Shown here in pieces: positions 63,358-64,000 of a DNA stretch of 64,000 nucleotides; position 1 is the first letter of the stretch, and each line of letters starts with the position of its first letter. This stretch comes from Gemmatimonadota bacterium. GTDB taxonomy: Bacteria > Gemmatimonadota > Gemmatimonadetes > Gemmatimonadales > GWC2-71-9. The stretch is from positions 124,001-188,000 of the forward strand of contig SHZT01000001.1 in assembly GCA_009692185.1 (NCBI GenBank), read 5' to 3'. The position numbers and the translations under genes are program-made. The notes below the pieces were generated by a model. That model was not told where the DNA came from. It did not search any database and worked only from the letters and a program-made list of their open reading frames with translations.

Positions 63358-64000
63358 CGCTCTCCCGGTACTCCGGGCTCGGTCATCGCCCGGAGGTCGA
63401 GGATTTCATCGAGCTCCTTGGCGCTCAGCAGTTTCTTCTCCTCCGCCAGCTGCCGGACGGTCATTTTTCTCTCGACCGCTTCCTTGGCCAGCTTCGCCGC
63501 CTCCGCGTACCCGATGCGTGGCGCCAGGGCCGTCACGATCGCGGGGCTCAGCTCCAGCCAGTGGGCGCACTGCGCGGCGTCCGCCTCGATCCCGGCCACG
63601 CAGCGCTCGGTGAACACCCGCGTGGCATTGGTCAGGATTTCCAGCGTGAACACGAGATCGTGCGCGATGAGCGGCATCATCACGTTCAGCTCGAGCTGAC
63701 CGGCCTCCGCTGCCGCAGCAATCGCCGTGTCGTTTCCGATGGCCTGGAAGCACACCATGTTGACCATCTCGGCAATGCTCGGGTTCACCTTGCCAGGCAT
63801 GATGCTGGATCCCGGTTGCACCGCCGGCAGCGCGATTTCACCAAACCCGGTGCGCGGGCCGGAGGCGAGGAGCCGGATGTCCGAGGCGATTTTTCCCAGG
63901 TCTACCGCATAGCTCCGCACGGCTCCGCTGAAGCCGGAGACGTCTCCCATGGACTGCATGAGCTGCACCGCGTCGGCACCCAGGCGAACCGTGAGCCCGG
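63354..64000 (-). CDS. Fumarase/aspartase-superfamily lyase, C-terminal part (probably aspartate ammonia-lyase; runs off the right edge)
   Basis: The visible 215 residues carry the superfamily signature GSSIMPGKVNP and the segment SDIRLLASGPRTGFGEIALP. The end, PRIGYAEAAKLAKEAVE...LDEIL..RAMTEPG, is typical of aspartases more than of FumC (whose end reads more like a RPEDM tail). It makes fumarate from aspartate if AspA, or hydrates fumarate if FumC. The catalytic flexible loop is present. The N-terminal half lies beyond the edge, so the choice is not certain. Confidence 0.88.
   Translation of the reverse strand, partial: GLTVRLGADAVQLMQSMGDVSGFSGAVRSYAVDLGKIASDIRLLASGPRTGFGEIALPAVQPGSSIMPGKVNPSIAEMVNMVCFQAIGNDTAIAAAAEAGQLELNVMMPLIAHDLVFTLEILTNATRVFTERCVAGIEADAAQCAHWLELSPAIVTALAPRIGYAEAAKLAKEAVERKMTVRQLAEEKKLLSAKELDEILDLRAMTEPGVPGER

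Noticed and set aside
1-64000. CRISPR arrays, prophage, transposons or rRNA
   Set aside because: No spaced direct-repeat array, integrase, transposase, terminal inverted repeat pair or rRNA sequence was recognised on either strand.

Overview
The window is 64 kb of a GC-rich chromosome of a diderm (two-membrane) bacterium. Lipid A/LPS export (LptD), Tol-Pal, BamD, lipoproteins with lipoboxes and outer-membrane barrel genes are all present. The gene content and the TPR-rich, proline-rich proteins resemble Gemmatimonadota or a close relative; this is inference from gene style, and no 16S gene is present. Nearly all genes lie on the minus strand and overlap by 1-40 nt, often as GTGA/ATGA stop-start pairs. 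GTG and TTG starts are frequent. There is no CRISPR array, prophage, transposase or rRNA.

Layout, read in the direction of minus-strand transcription (high to low coordinate). (1) 64.0-60.4 kb: a partial fumarase/aspartase-family lyase, a plus-strand LPG-synthase-like membrane protein, a MoeB-rhodanese fusion, a 73-nt imperfect palindrome, tRNA-Leu(CAG), then smpB. (2) 60.9-55.8 kb: smpB-amidase-TPR lipoprotein-pyrD-pyrF-small secreted protein, one overlapping operon. (3) 55.8-52.7 kb: rpmJ-rpsM-rpsK-rpsD-rpoA-rplQ with its own promoter and a good intrinsic terminator, then divergent rpmB. (4) 52.4-30.9 kb: a very long run of sugar-nucleotide and housekeeping genes: gmd-rmd-carB-murB-wbpD-wbpE-wbpB-wbpA-ugd-uxs-two TPR genes-bamD-nadD-secA-radC-rel. 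(5) 30.7-28.4 kb: a less GC-rich accessory islet with a secreted trypsin-like lipoprotein and a barrel protein. (6) 28.3-24.7 kb: uvrB-tsaE-tsaB-rimI. (7) 24.7-11.6 kb: from a near-consensus promoter, ssb-LysM protein-ccsA-hemA-epimerase-tolQ-tolR-tolA/tonB-tolB-pal-cpoB-tatC/lptD. (8) 11.5-6.9 kb: FN3 lipoprotein, hutH, a TPR stub, polyprenyl synthase, DUF4321 protein, tatA. (9) 6.9-1 kb: plus-strand PpiD/SurA-like isomerase, divergent from a TPR protein-aroQ-pepP-accB-miniature PilT-accC operon.

Functionally the window is dominated by envelope biogenesis: export (SecA, TatA, TatC), periplasmic folding (PpiD-like), outer-membrane assembly (BamD, LptD), cell-division-linked envelope constriction (Tol-Pal, amidase), peptidoglycan precursors (MurB) and activated sugars for surface polysaccharide (UDP-GlcA, UDP-Xyl, UDP-GlcNAc3NAcA, GDP-6-deoxymannose). 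These are interleaved with core information-processing and nucleotide, fatty acid, tetrapyrrole and cofactor genes.

The most unusual objects are two: a 163-residue PilT relative lacking the whole ATPase core, embedded between accB and accC; and a 1172-residue continuous reading frame joining TatC to LptD. Several first genes of transcription units also show a -10 hexamer 7-11 nt before the start codon, suggesting leaderless or near-leaderless mRNAs.
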